Shown one piece after another: positions 35,171-47,496 of a stretch of DNA of 64,000 nt. Below the pieces are notes generated by a model. It was not told where the DNA came from. It saw nothing but the letters and a program-made list of their open reading frames with translations, and made no database searches. The DNA comes from Ziziphus jujuba (lineage: Eukaryota; Streptophyta; Magnoliopsida; Rosales; Rhamnaceae), in the NCBI RefSeq assembly GCF_031755915.1, contig NC_083379.1:3917501-3981500 (forward strand). Reading direction: 5' to 3'. Each line of letters begins with the position of its first letter. The first letter of the stretch is position 1. Position numbers and translations under genes: made by a program.

Positions 35171-38100
35171 CTATGCATTTCTGGCTGGTAAGAAATAGTG
35201 GCAAATACTGGAACCTCTTTTGACTATGTTATTGTTAGGTCGCTTTTGAGGTCTGAGCAAGGCCCTAACTTCATCCTGAATTTCAGGAGGTAGCTCATCA
35301 ATTACAGAAGGATCGATCTCGTCCACATTGTAACTCCATGCCTCTCTTCTTTGTTCTTCAACAGGATTTTCCTTTGGCAGCTCAGCTTCATTCAGTTTTA
35401 AGCAGTCACTACCTATAAATTGAAATCCTGTATTTAAACTTGTTTGTGTTCGTGCGTGTGTGTGAGAAAGAAACAAAGAGAGAGAAGCACTGAAACTACC
35501 AGCAGATGAGGACGCTGCTTTGACTTCTATATTTTCAACATGTTCTCGCTTCTGTGACGAGCATGATGGGTCGTTGTTTTTAAAGAATCTCAAGATTGAA
35601 TATCCTCCCTGTCACAGAAAATCAAGGAACAAGGCAAAATATCATTCCACAATAAAAGTTCAAAATTGTTGCATGATATGTTTAACATTCAAGACTTCTT
35701 TTTTTGTTTTTCTTTTATCTGCCATGACCCAGATATTAGTCAATAGGTACACTTGAGAAAACTGAAAAGAAAAGGAGCAAGAGCAAAGTGATTGACAATA
35801 GCAAATTATGAATGTGAATTTCTCTTCATATATAAGATGGTCAAATGTTTTTCTAGTGGAACATACCAACAAAAGATATAAGATAGTCAAATGTTTTTCT
35901 AGAGGAACATACCAACAAAAGATAAACAGGCCCAGCGAATTGAAACAAGTGCCTCAACCTTTTTTAAACGATGCTCAGACAGGACATAAACAAAGTGGAC
36001 TCAAGAAAATAAACATGCAATAAACGGAACCATCAGTTTACGGTGTAAGTGAGCATAAAAAAATTATTAGTATTTGCCATGATCCTTTGCAAAATCTCAT
36101 TAACAATAGGCTAACTTATGATACTTGATTTTCCAATCAGTATAGTAGTTACATCAGAAGACCAATTAGCCAACTAACAGCATAATCTGGTAATAAACCT
36201 TAATTCTAAAAGATGAGAAACTTGGACCTGGGTAATAGTATAAACTGAACCTTTGTCAATTTTAAAAAAGAGAGAAGACCACATACTTTCTCTTTTGTAT
36301 AAAATAGATGCTATGGTAACAACAGAGTTCACAGTAAAAGATTAATAAAGAGATTATGGTAAAGCATTTCTGAACCTTGTCTTTCAATTTGTTTCTTTTC
36401 TGCTTTAACTTTTTCGGACTAGACACAGCAGAACTAATGCCAGATCCTTTCACAGGGATAACTCTTTGTCGCTGACTCTGATTCACTTCTGAAAAGCATT
36501 CAGTTCCTAGAATTGTATGTGCATTTCTATGAAATAAGAAGCAAAATAAAAATAGCAAGGACAACTAAGAGTGACATCCTCTACAAGACATACCTGAGGA
36601 TGGGAAAGTTCCTTGAGTGAGGTCATCTCGTGCCTGCTTTGTTGACAAGCAACATGAATTCTACATGAGAAAAATATCCTATCATTTTGACGTTGCAGGA
36701 AGCATTTATATTTTACATAGGAAATGTAGGATATTTAATTAATTAAAGACAAGCTTTGAAGAGTAAACATGAGAAAGATTAACCAAGTGAACTTCACGGC
36801 TTTAATGCAGGCATCAAGCTCTCATAACTTTCATTTATTAGGATAAATCATAAGCTAAATATTATATTTAATAGAAGTAATTACACAAAAGTGGCTCAAC
36901 AGTCTACGAAGGAATTTGGAAGAACAAAATAAAAACAGTTTTGGAACTAACACAAAGGAAAGAAAGAGAGGATAAGAAAGGACGACCCTCTCTCTCCTTT
37001 ATCGTAGTCAGGGTAAACAGACTCTCCTATCTTCTTTTTTCACTTTTGTTCTAGCTTCTTTGAGTCATGCATATATTCAAGGGGTAGCACAGTCAGTCGC
37101 ATTATATTCCCATACTCACAAAATAGTCCCATTGAAGCAGTTTGTCCACTATGAAACCTTGTCCCATCCATTGACAAATCACAAATGCTAAATAAGAATC
37201 AATTTATTCAGTTCCATATGCCAAACATGTCTGCCATGCTTAAAATTCTTAAATCCTCATTACAAATTAAAAGAATTAAAAAAATAAAAATAAAAAATAA
37301 AAAATAAAAGAAGGAACTCTGAGCCAAAAAATAACCTGGTCCTCTGAAAAATCCTTTCTGTGTTCTTGTTGATCTAAATAAGGCATCTCATATTCTAACT
37401 TCACATCTTCACCAGTGAACTCGATTAATTTCTCTGCTGAATTCATTTCTGAATAGCTTCCGCTGCCTAAATAAACAAGTCACCTTGAGTAGATTGAATA
37501 GGATACATCAAAATCATGAAAATGTTTGAAATCCAATCAAAGACTGCAGAGACCGCAACGACCTGAAGGTGACAATGGTGCAGCTTCTTCAATATGGTCA
37601 TTCTGTGATTGCTTTGATGACGAGCCAGGTGGATCTTGGCCATGAAAATATTTCATGATTGAACATGTTCCCTACAAGATAATGCCATTGAGGACAAATC
37701 ATAAGCAATATCATTGTATCATCTGAGTAATTAATTCCGATAATTATTTAGCTTAATCAAAATCTTATATACTTCATATTTAGACACCCATTTTTTGGTG
37801 TAAATACTGGTTAAGGATATCTTCAGAAGGGAGAAAACAGAATCAAAAGATTTTGAAATCATGTCAAGTTACTACCCTTCCCGAAACCTTAAAATTGTTA
37901 GGATGTGGGCACAAGCATGTATCTCAAGCTAACACCTTAGATGGTAAATAGTTTTTACACTTCCTGTCGTATGTAGGCTGCCGTTTAATAGAACACAGAA
38001 ATTGGATCTTATACATGCATACCAATTGATTAATAAAAACGGGGGTTAACAAGATTCAATCAAGACCTGCCATATTAGGTTACCGCTCTTCCACAAGAGT

Positions 38101-41100
38101 TAAAAGTTATGAGGATGTGGGTCCAACAATGTGCATAAAGCTAACACTGCAGATAGTATATAGTTTGAAAAGTGTGTCTTATAGACAACTAATCAGGACC
38201 AAAACTATACCACCGACAAAGTAGTTTCAGACTTACAGCTGGTATAGAAACAATTTTACTTGCTGAAATGGAGAGACCAGTTATTCCCCAACCATGGTTC
38301 CGACTTCCTTGGGTCTTGGCTCTTTGGGGACCCGAATATTCACGTAGTGCAGCTTGAAACAGGTTAAGTGCATCTTCTTGTATCTTGGCACACCCATATC
38401 TAAGGGGACAAGACTTGGAAGGGAAATTTTTCTGTGAATCTGAGTCAGAGGACTGAATAATAACTCAAAATCAGAACAAAAAACACAGTATGGAGCATGT
38501 ATGCACAAGAACTTTGAGCATCCAGATTGGGAAATAAGGGGAAAATTAGTTGTAATAAAAAAGGTTCAAATGATGAATCAGATAAAAAACAGGCATACCT
38601 TGTACGCTGTAGCATAAAGAGTCAGTGTACGTGCAATCCTTTTGTTTTGGTCCAAGTCAGAGTAAAGACGTTCACTCAATTCTGAGCAAAGTTCATTGAG
38701 CCAATGTTGAACCTGCAGAAAGAATGTCAATCAGCTAAAAGGTTCCAGAAACATTTTCTCTGGAGCAAGAGCATTACAGTTGTATTGTGAGACGAAATGA
38801 ATCAATTCAATTTAACAGCATTTCATACTATCAGAGTTTAGAAAAGCATATGGCATATCATTTAAAGTTATGAATATGTTGTATGGCTACACATGCTACT
38901 ATTATCTAATTATTGATGTATACACAACTATAGTCTTTAAGTCACAAAATGCAACTATAGTCTTTATCTTTAACATCTAATGCCTGAGAACCTTAGATGA
39001 AAACACTGTAGATCATTGTGAGTAAAAGTACTCCTCTAACTGTAAGCAGATTACTTACAGAAGCAATTGTCTTTAGAGCCCGAGGTCCAGGAAATGTCTT
39101 TCCAGAACCATGGCTCTTGGTAAGGAGCCGACCTTGAACTTCTTCCCCATTGATCCCTCTTGCAATATTCCATAACCAAGTGCTGCAGTTTATGTAAGAT
39201 GCTGAAATCAATAATATATCATGGTAGTTGTTAAATGAACATGCAAAGGAAAACTAACAGTTCCTTGTTCCTACAATTGCTGGAGGCCCTTCTTCAGAAA
39301 TTAATCAGCACGCAGAATAGAAAAATCATAAAATTTCACCAAAGACAATGAGAAATTTCTGAAAATAAGAATGTAAAAAGTAACCAGCCAATAATAAGGA
39401 CACAAATTTAAGAAAACAAAACCAAAATTTTAAGTTGGAGACAAACACAACATATTATTTTGGAGGCAATCTCTGTAATATATAATTTATGTTCTTTTGG
39501 CAAGATTTGAGATACAAGAAAATTAAAATCTTGCTTCCCAACTTTGACATTGTACAGGGAGAACTCCTATTGGATATGCTTAATGATACAACTACTAAAA
39601 ATATCGAAGTTCAAAACATTCAAAGAAATTTATTCATATGATAGAGAACAGGTTACCCAGTATTAAAGCCATATCGTTCTTGTAGCTTTTCCTCTGAAAA
39701 CTGTAGTAAATCTCCAACAGTGAACACACCCAGGTCAGTTTGTAAGGAACTTCCAAGCTTTCCTCCGAGTTGTTTCCTGAAATATAAAATAAAATTCTTC
39801 ATATTATATAAATTGCTCATACAAGAACCTCACAGACAAGAAACTTTCCATGCAAGAATTAACTAATATATGTTTACAATTTAAGACCAAATTTTTCTGT
39901 AGTTTTCTTCCAGAAATTTAATAAAGTATGAAATGATGGGGGCAGAGCATTTCATCCCAACCTTTTTACACCGAGTGAGAGAATAATAATTCTAAAATTG
40001 AAGCTTACATTTTCTTTATTGGTAAGGAATCAAGCACTCCTTCCACAGATGACAACGGAACAACAGTTTGTTGTGCAGGTTTGTTCATACCGCTTGCCAG
40101 TTTGGCCAGCATCTGCTAATAACAGATATATAAGCTTATCAAAAAAAATATTACGTCCTCAAGCAAAAAGTCTTTCCAAATGCTGATATTCAGAAAAGAA
40201 TAAAGGAAAAAATGAGAACCACTTTTTTCCTACCTTATTATGAGCAATTCCGGCAGAACAAGTAAATTCTGTTTCCTTCAGCACTTGCATCCTAAGTTCA
40301 GCAACAATGAGGGCACCACAAGCTAATAGCTTATCACGGCGATCAGAATCACTACTGCAAAGCCACTTCCTTACATTTCCTTTGGTATCACCTCCACTCT
40401 GAGTTCAAAACCAATTCCAGAATTATACTTCCCAACAAGATAAGTAAGTTCACTTGTCAGAGAAATAGCTTGGTAGTGTCTAGATAAAATCTCACTTAAT
40501 TACAAAACACAAGATATACTAATATGTTGACCCCTTCGTGTCTAAGGGGTGACTCATGGAAGGCCATTATAAATTCCCCAACATTCTGCCCTCATAGTAG
40601 GTCTTTTTTTAATATAAATTCCATCCAATCCTAAAATTACAGGGTCTGCATCACTATATGCAAAATGCTAACTCTGGCCCTGTTTCTTTCCTCCCCCAGA
40701 TGAAACAGAAAAGGTAAATTCATCATGTTAGAAACTACTAGCCTTTTCCTGATTCAGTATTTGATTGAAACGTAAAAACATATGGAAGATCATTCTTTTC
40801 ACTCCAACTCCAAATAAGCACACATATAAAGCCAGCGGAAGATACATGTATTCTATTGTGGCTGAGTTATGCCAGATTAATCACAGAATGTTTAAAGAGA
40901 AACAGGGAAGAAAAAGAAATAACCAAACATCGATGCTCATTATTTCAAACCGCATTAAAAGTTGTAATCTACAATTGATAGTATAAATCTATAATCATAT
41001 TCATACACTTGAAACTAAGTATCCTAGTTTTAATACTTAACCTCATCATCAAGTCCCAAAACATGTGACTTGAGAGCTTCTTCATCAACTACTTCCATGT

Positions 41101-42170
41101 TTTCTGGAGGAGCTTGTGCTAACAAGGTCTCTGCTGCCTCAGTAAGGTCAAGATAAACTTCATCAATTGAAGCTCTCTCACAACGACCCTTCCTTGCAAG
41201 AATAGAAACCACCTACATGTTGAGGAAAATCAAACATGAGTTTCAGTTCTCTCCAATGACCATGCTCGAAATACACCAAGGGCATGAAAAACCTCAGAAC
41301 CCGCGTTGCGGTATGTGTTCAAGTCAGCTTTACCGCGTGCTACCGGGACTCGAACCAGCTGAATTTCTTGGCAAACTCGCTTTGCCTCATCACCTCGCAT
41401 TGAGCTGTAAATAATGTTTAGTTAGTAGTCTAGAAACATGGTTATTTACATAAAACCACCAAAACCAATAAACAAAAGGATTCATCCTACCGCTTCACAC
41501 CGTATTTGCGGGCCTCATAACCGACTGCAATCAAGCTCCCACCTTTCCATTCATTATACTGCACCACAGCCGTAGGTAGACCCCTTAACTCTGGGTGTTT
41601 CCGCTGCTCCACTACAAAGTAAATCACATAACACTTGGTATACAATTAAACCCCAACAAATGCCATGAAATCCTAAGGAAACAACCATTTCTGAAATTTC
41701 TTTTAAGTAAACTATAAACAACCAATTCAGAAAATTAGCATCTTCCAGCAATGCTTCATTCACAATGATGAAGCAATGGCACAACAATACTGTAAGTAGT
41801 TCTTCGGAAATTCTGTGACAACGCCATCATTTTGTATTACCAAAAAAAAAAAACAAAATGTATTTCCGGGAATTAGTCAGTACTTCAAAGTTCAAACTAC
41901 TACAATTTAATAGAAGCAGAAACACTCACTTGGGTTTTTCTGAAACTGGGTAACTCTGAAAATTACGTATTTTGAAATCATTTTACTACTTTCTCAAATT
42001 CTAAGAAAACCCGCAGGTAGGCGCATATCAGAGACATAATGATACTAAAAATATACAGAGAGAAAGAGAGAGAGCGGGAGAGAGAATTTGGTACCTTGAA
42101 CGTAGAAACAATCCATGTCGATGTGGGCAATGATTCTGGAATCAGATGATTCAGGTTTCGCCACTGGCAT
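35171..42170 (-). CDS. POLH: DNA polymerase eta (Y-family translesion polymerase)
   Basis: Bypasses UV photoproducts such as cyclobutane dimers; nuclear and PCNA-linked. Sixteen exons: 42170-42095, 41611-41491, 41404-41293, 41212-41042, 40398-40234, 40112-40009, 39776-39657, 39182-39059, 38712-38599, 38452-38237, 37671-37563, 37466-37336, 36660-36594, 36506-36376, 35608-35500, 35412-35171, giving 703 aa (Arabidopsis At5g44740 about 672). Metal ligands are D18 in IDMDCFY and D120/E121 in SIDEVYLD. Palm, fingers, thumb and little finger fill residues 1 to about 400. The tail has a PIP-like SILRFF (591-596), one ubiquitin-binding UBM (IDPSVIDELPPEIQ, about 656-669) and a C-terminal PIP-like SSICHYF (691-697). 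There is no UBZ zinc finger of the animal type, as in other plant eta polymerases. A partial duplicate lies at 47.5-50.8 kb. Confidence 0.95.
35831..35922. repeat. 46-bp tandem duplication in POLH intron 15 side
   Basis: Two nearly identical units (35831-35876 and 35877-35922) start TATAAGAT and contain TCAAATGTTTTTCTAG and ACATACCAACAAAAGA. The corresponding stretch of the POLH pseudogene (about 47845-47890) has only one unit, so the doubling arose after the segmental duplication, or one unit was lost there. Confidence 0.85.
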
Positions 42171-42789
42171 TTTTCTTTTTCTTTTCTTGGGTTTTAGCTT
42201 TCCCTCCAAATCAAATCCCCAAGGTGAATGATATCTTCGCGTGTACCTTTTTATACTTGTAAATCCCGTCCACCAAGAAATTCAACTTTAGCCTATGTTT
42301 TAATTTGCCCTCAACGTTGTTTTAAAGCAATTTTTTTTCCTACGAAATTTTATAAAAATGAAAATAAAATATAATTTATAAATTGTTCTCAATTTTATGG
42401 GTGGCAATTTAAAACATCGAGCTTTAGTAACAAAATTTTCTAGTCGTTTTTGCCAGTTGCTCATATAATGTTCAGCACATGGAAAGCATATCTAATTCTC
42501 AATCAGTCCACCATCAAAAAGAAATTCTAATTGTCCTAAATTAGGACAAATTTGAAAATTGAAGACTTCAATTGAAAAAACTTATACTGCAAAACATCAG
42601 TTTTAAAATACAGTAGATCAATACATTACATTAATAAAACAATACATTACATTAATATAAGTTGTTCCAGTTACCAGCAATTTTAGTTACACAATTGAAG
42701 ATTTGTTTTCTAAACCATACAATTTAACTTGTCATTTTATCTTAAATGGTTACAATTAAAAAGGGAACTATGTCATAACATATAGAAAA
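42171..42789. other. POLH upstream flank (duplicated spacer)
   Basis: Includes the POLH 5' leader next to 42170 and a spacer that recurs upstream of the second UGT (about 50800-51290). It has a short inverted-looking motif around TCCTAAATTAGGA (42535-42547), also present in the other copy. No gene. Confidence 0.55.
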
Positions 42790-42794
42790 TATTG

Positions 42795-42985
42795 AAGAAA
42801 GACAAAAGAAAAGGTGATCAAAGAAGAAGAGAGTGATTATATTCTTGAGTGTATTTCACAATGGTAGAGGAGGATCCTATTTATAAACTTTTCCATAACA
42901 TTAATAATTACAGTAAAATAGAGACAGAAAATTAAGACAAATAAATGATAATATACACATTGTAGTTATTTTATTTGAATAGATA
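42795..42985 (-). repeat. Putative LTR (left copy, 3' LTR of the minus-strand element)
   Basis: Shares with 45050-45232 the order AAAAGAAAAGG, GATCAA, TTATAT..ATTCTT, TATTTCAC..AATGG, a GATC-CTATTTATAAA block (TATA-like on either strand) and a CA-ATTGTAGTTA end. Confidence 0.6.
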
Positions 42986-43960
42986 ACAAGCATCCATATT
43001 TGATATTAATAACATCATAATACTTACTCTTAGATGCTTAAATATACACGTTAACACTGCATTGTTAAAAAAATTTATTAGGAAAATTTAATAGGACAAA
43101 ACCATAATAATGAAAAAAGAGTACAATCGTCTATCCTCCTTCTCGAGATGACGAGATAAAGTATTCTTCAAATTTATAATTGATGCATTGTAATCTAGTG
43201 TACAAACACCTTAATATTGATGTAAGAAGCGCCTTGATAAATATTTGTTGAATAATCATTAGAATGGACAAATGAATATCGATAACTTTGCTTTTAACAA
43301 GTTTATATGAAAAAAAAAAAAAAAAAAAAAAACAAACACGTTTGGTGCAAACCTCAATAATACAGGTACATAGGAATTTCAATATTGTCCACATAAAATT
43401 CTTACTAAAAGAACTCAGTGGGAAAAAGAGTGCATATCCATATGCTCTTCTGTAATGCATAAGTTGCCTCATTAAAAAAATTTGATCAAGAAAAACCATA
43501 TGGGATAAAACTTGACTAAGAATAAAAAGTACAACTATGAATCTTTCGAGCTTGACCTACTAGTTAATGAATTGTTCATTCCCCCGTATGATAACAACCT
43601 GATACATATATAATATCTGTTGCATCTATATGGTTTTTAGGAGTAAAATAGACAATAATTTAATATATTATTTAAGCGAATTTTGTAGATATCTTCATCA
43701 TTTTGTAGGAGCTTATGCATAAAGAATATAGGTGAAATATGTTTAATTTATCTTTTTTTTTATATATTCACTTATTATCTATGCAATGCAGACTATTTTA
43801 AAATAGAAGTTTTTATTTATACATTACAAATCTTTTATGAATTTTTATGTAAACCATATTTGTAATTGTAATATTCATGAAACACATTCAATCCTTTGAG
43901 AAATCAAATATTTAAATGTAATCACATTTGCCACGATATACTATATATCCTTATGATAAA

Positions 43961-44044
43961 TCACATGTTATTGGAAGAAACCTAAAGCTATCTAGCTTTA
44001 TATCACATGTTATTAGAAAAAACCTAAAGCCATCTAGCTTTATA
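43961..44044. repeat. 42-bp tandem repeat inside the Copia remnant
   Basis: Two units (43961-44002, 44003-44044) contain TCACATGTTATT, AAACCTAAAGC and ATCTAGCTTTATA in the same order, with few differences. Confidence 0.85.
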
Positions 44045-45049
44045 TCACAACCTCATTTTTCTTATTTTGCTTGCATATAAAACCCAGTATACTTTATGAG
44101 TTTCACACTTTTTTGGCATTCAGGATGCAAGTCCAAAAATTCTTGTTTAGTAAGGCTATATGTGAATTGTGCCTTTTTATTTAGGCCAACTATATATGTG
44201 CCTCTATACTTCAATGGATTTTAGTTTATAATTCTTGTTTTCATTTATAATTATAAAGGCCTTAAAATATGAATGTGTTGTCGGTGATCTATTAAATGTG
44301 GTTCCATAATTCTCCAATAATGATGTAACTTAATGAGATTTCATTATACTCATTTTTTATACTCCCTCTAATGTTGGTAAATCACTTCCATCAAAATGAT
44401 AGTCAACCAATTAGGTTGTCAGAGAATTCATATTTAATATATATTCAATTATTTTTGATATCCCATTAGTGGTGGAGCAATTTGAACATATACTAAATAA
44501 TCAAATGTTCATAAATGAGAAATATGTCACTTTTTGCTAAAACCATTTACAATGAAGAGTTTCAAGTAAGATTGATATTTATATCTACAACTAAAAAGTT
44601 GTGAATTCAAGACATTAGAATAAAAGGGTCAATATTGTAAATGATTAAAAAATATTACAACAGAGAATATCTATAAGTAAATATTGGTTTGATGTATACT
44701 CTCTTGCAAGATTAGGAGATTATGTTCTCTTTAATACTAATCTAACACTCAATTTGATGCATTTATTAACAATTTTACTAGATTATTTTGTATGAACATA
44801 TACAACAAGATATTTAATATAGATCTCAATGGTTAAAGATTTAAGATATTAAATTATCAATATGTTAAAGAAATATTGTCTTAATTATATAATCAAAAAA
44901 CTGTACTTGGATGGCACAACCAAAATAATAATCTATAAGTAATTATACAATTAAAGCATGTGTATATATATATATATATATACACACACAAACATACATC
45001 AAGTTTATGTATGTGAACTAACCTCAAAAAGGTAAATCGTCTTGCTAAA

Positions 45050-45232
45050 CTGATAAAAGAAAAGGAGATCAAGGGAGGAAAGAGTTATTATATATATATT
45101 CTTCAATATATTCCACCAGCAATGGAAGTATTATGGACTAGGATCTTATTTATAAACCCTTCTATAAATAGATGATTACAATAAAATAAAGATAAATAAA
45201 TAACAAGATACAAATTGTAGTTACTGCAAGAC
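45050..45232 (-). repeat. Putative LTR (right copy, 5' LTR of the minus-strand element)
   Basis: Diverged match to 42795-42985 in the same orientation. The divergence between the two copies suggests an old insertion. Boundaries are approximate. Confidence 0.6.
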
Positions 45233-45308
45233 TGCAAAATGCAAATGGACCTATTCTATATTCTAGTGTTTGACACGCTTTATAACACAAATACTATATT
45301 GCATAATT

Positions 45309-46775
45309 TTAAATATTAGACATTAAATCCTTAACCAATGCTCCCAAGTACTGAAGCGAAGATCCATTTTCCATCAGTGTCATCCTGCTTTTCTCTCTCA
45401 TTTCTTTTACCTTTTCTCTCACTCTTGCATCATCCTTCATCAACCCTTTGATTCCTCTCTCCAACTCCTCCGCTGGTATCAGATCATCTCTTCCCTCTCT
45501 ATAATCCAATCTCAGCTCCACTGCCAATCCCAATTCCTTTACCATTTCTAAAGCATTCAATTGTTGCTCTGCGTAGATAGGCCACGTGGCAATTGGTACA
45601 CCGTACCATAAGCTCTCCAAAATCGAGTTCCAACCGCAGTGTGACACGAATCCTCCGATCGCTTGGTGGGCCAGGATCGTCACTTGTGGAACCCATCCAC
45701 ACACCAAACCCATCCCAGCCGTTCGTTCTAGGAACCCATCTGGTAGTGGTAGTGCAGCTTCGTTCAAATCCACGTAGTCCGTTGGAAGATCCAGTTGTGT
45801 TTTGGGTGGCTCGCGCAACGACCACAGGAATCGGAACCCAGCCCGTTCAAGCCCAAGTGCTATCTCCCTCACCTGTGGCCCACTAAGACTTCCCATGCTA
45901 CCAAAGCACAAGAATACAACAGATGAATTCGGTTGGCTGTCAAGCCACTTCACTGCAGTTTCGTAATGGGCTCGATCAGGATGCCACTGAGATGGCCCGT
46001 TAAGGTCAATAATCGGCCCAATTGGGTAAACTTTTGGTACACCACCCAAAGAGAGGGAATTTATCGCATAGGATTCCAGCTCTCGGAATGTATTTACAAC
46101 AATACCCTTGGTTTCCATGTACCTTTTCCCATGGTATACATGCCAAGAGTACCCATCCTGTCCCTTTAACACCGCGTTTGGCAACATACGTTGACGCATC
46201 GGATTTCGAAAACTCCGAATGCTCAACTCGGTGTCGGAGTCCGAAAACCCAGTGACGAGTTTGGGATCAAGATCCGGAAGGTCAATCATGAAGCCTAAGA
46301 AAGACGCCGGAGACTGGAAGAAAAGGTAGCAAGGAACACCCAACTCGTTGGCAACATCGATCATGGAGGTGCAGAACATGTCGACGAATACGGCGGCGAC
46401 TCGGGCCGGTGAATCGGAGGGCGACTCAGTTCCAATGAGGTCGGCGATTGCGCTCTTAACTTGGGGCTTGTGGTTGTGGATGAGAAGACACACGTAGCCA
46501 AAGGAAGATTGGAACTGATCGTGTGAGGGAGGGTGTACAGTGGGGAGGTGGATGAATCGGATGTTTGTTGAGGTGGCAGAGATTGATTGGGAGTAAGTGT
46601 CGACGATGGGCCTACGGTGCTTGTTTATGAGAAGAATGGTGACAGAGAATTGCGGGTGATGGTTAAGTAGGTGTTGAGCGAACTCAACTGTTGGGACCAA
46701 GTTTCCGATTCCAGGGTAGGAGATGAAGACCAATTGTAGCTTCTCATTATGATGATGAGAATGATTTGCAGTCAT
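45309..46775 (-). CDS. UDP-glycosyltransferase, UGT71-like (copy 1)
   Basis: Intronless 488-aa family-1 glycosyltransferase; UGT71 members glucosylate flavonoids, other phenolics and apocarotenoids in the cytosol. The PSPG box for the UDP-sugar runs from W361 (WVPQVTILAH) to Q404 (...YAEQ), with HCGWNS intact and a final Gln typical of UDP-glucose users. The acceptor half carries FVDMFC with D132, the Asp partner of the catalytic dyad. The expected dyad His, in the motif PGIGHL of relatives such as UGT71G1, is Asn25 here (PGIGNL, codon AAC). Residues 5-9 are His-rich but lie outside the motif. Full length and intact frame argue against a pseudogene. Substrate unknown. It is a tandem duplicate of the gene at 51.4-52.9 kb. 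Confidence 0.95.
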   Translation of the reverse strand: MTANHSHHHNEKLQLVFISYPGIGNLVPTVEFAQHLLNHHPQFSVTILLINKHRRPIVDTYSQSISATSTNIRFIHLPTVHPPSHDQFQSSFGYVCLLIHNHKPQVKSAIADLIGTESPSDSPARVAAVFVDMFCTSMIDVANELGVPCYLFFQSPASFLGFMIDLPDLDPKLVTGFSDSDTELSIRSFRNPMRQRMLPNAVLKGQDGYSWHVYHGKRYMETKGIVVNTFRELESYAINSLSLGGVPKVYPIGPIIDLNGPSQWHPDRAHYETAVKWLDSQPNSSVVFLCFGSMGSLSGPQVREIALGLERAGFRFLWSLREPPKTQLDLPTDYVDLNEAALPLPDGFLERTAGMGLVCGWVPQVTILAHQAIGGFVSHCGWNSILESLWYGVPIATWPIYAEQQLNALEMVKELGLAVELRLDYREGRDDLIPAEELERGIKGLMKDDARVREKVKEMREKSRMTLMENGSSLQYLGALVKDLMSNI

Positions 46776-47470
46776 GGTTATGGCTTGGGAGTGTTTTCCT
46801 TCCCTTTTTTTTTGGGTTGAATGCTTGGGAGGTTTGGTGTGGAAACTCCATGGACATAGGAATTATATAATATTGGAAAACGATGTGGATGATATAGATT
46901 TATTGCAATTTACAAAAAAAAAAAAATAAATAAGTAGGCTTCAGAGTCTAGTCAAAGATAAGTTAGTAATAAAAAAACGGAAGTCTAGTCAAGATTTATA
47001 AAATATTCAAACGATGTTATTTTTTCATCTCATTATGAGAATATATATGGTTTGTGACTCTTGAGATGTGTTAGACGACGAATTTGAGATGATAATTTTT
47101 ATGGTTTAACATATAAAGGAATTTTTTTTTTACCATTTTATAATTTTTTGCATTTGATAAAAGATGCTTGCTTCTCTGATTTGTAGTATGTTTTAGGTCC
47201 TGTCGTTGGGTATTGCTTTATTGCTCTAGCGGCGAACACATTTAAGATGGCCAACTAAGTTTGACTTTTACTCATTCCTTATTATTATGTGGCAAAAATG
47301 GAAGAAGAATCTTTTTGCATATGCTAAATAGAGGTAATTCAAATAAGCAATATTTGAACTTAAAACTCCATTCTTTCATCAAAGACTCTGGTCCTGGCAA
47401 TTAAGTACTTAAGGGATTGGAGGGTAACTTATAAATATTTTTGTACCTAACTACATAAAATATTCTTCCC
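46776..47470. other. Promoter side of UGT copy 1 and duplication junction
   Basis: Upstream of the UGT ATG the first 450 bases match the flank of UGT copy 2 in pieces. The junction between the two duplication units lies between about 47240 and 47471. AT-rich; no gene. Confidence 0.55.
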
Positions 47471-47496
47471 TTGAAGAGAAGCACTGAAAGTACCAG

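Larger units (their letters stand above)
42790..45232 (-). mobile_element. Degenerate Copia-like LTR retrotransposon
   Basis: About 2.4 kb present in unit A but absent from the matching place in unit B (about 51290-51330). Its two ends are similar to each other in direct orientation (about 42795-42985 and 45050-45232), as expected of LTRs. On the minus strand, near the left LTR, a frame (about 43290-43140) keeps IDIH and an IFIKAL...TSI block, resembling the end of the Copia RNase H/integrase polyprotein (the IFTKAL motif). The rest is AT-rich decay with many stops, so it cannot move by itself. Exact ends and target-site duplication were not resolved. Confidence 0.65.

Noticed and set aside
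45499..46255. Several frames on both strands inside the UGT genes
   Set aside because: GC-rich coding sequence opens other frames. Codon-level agreement with the UGT family is only in the main frame.
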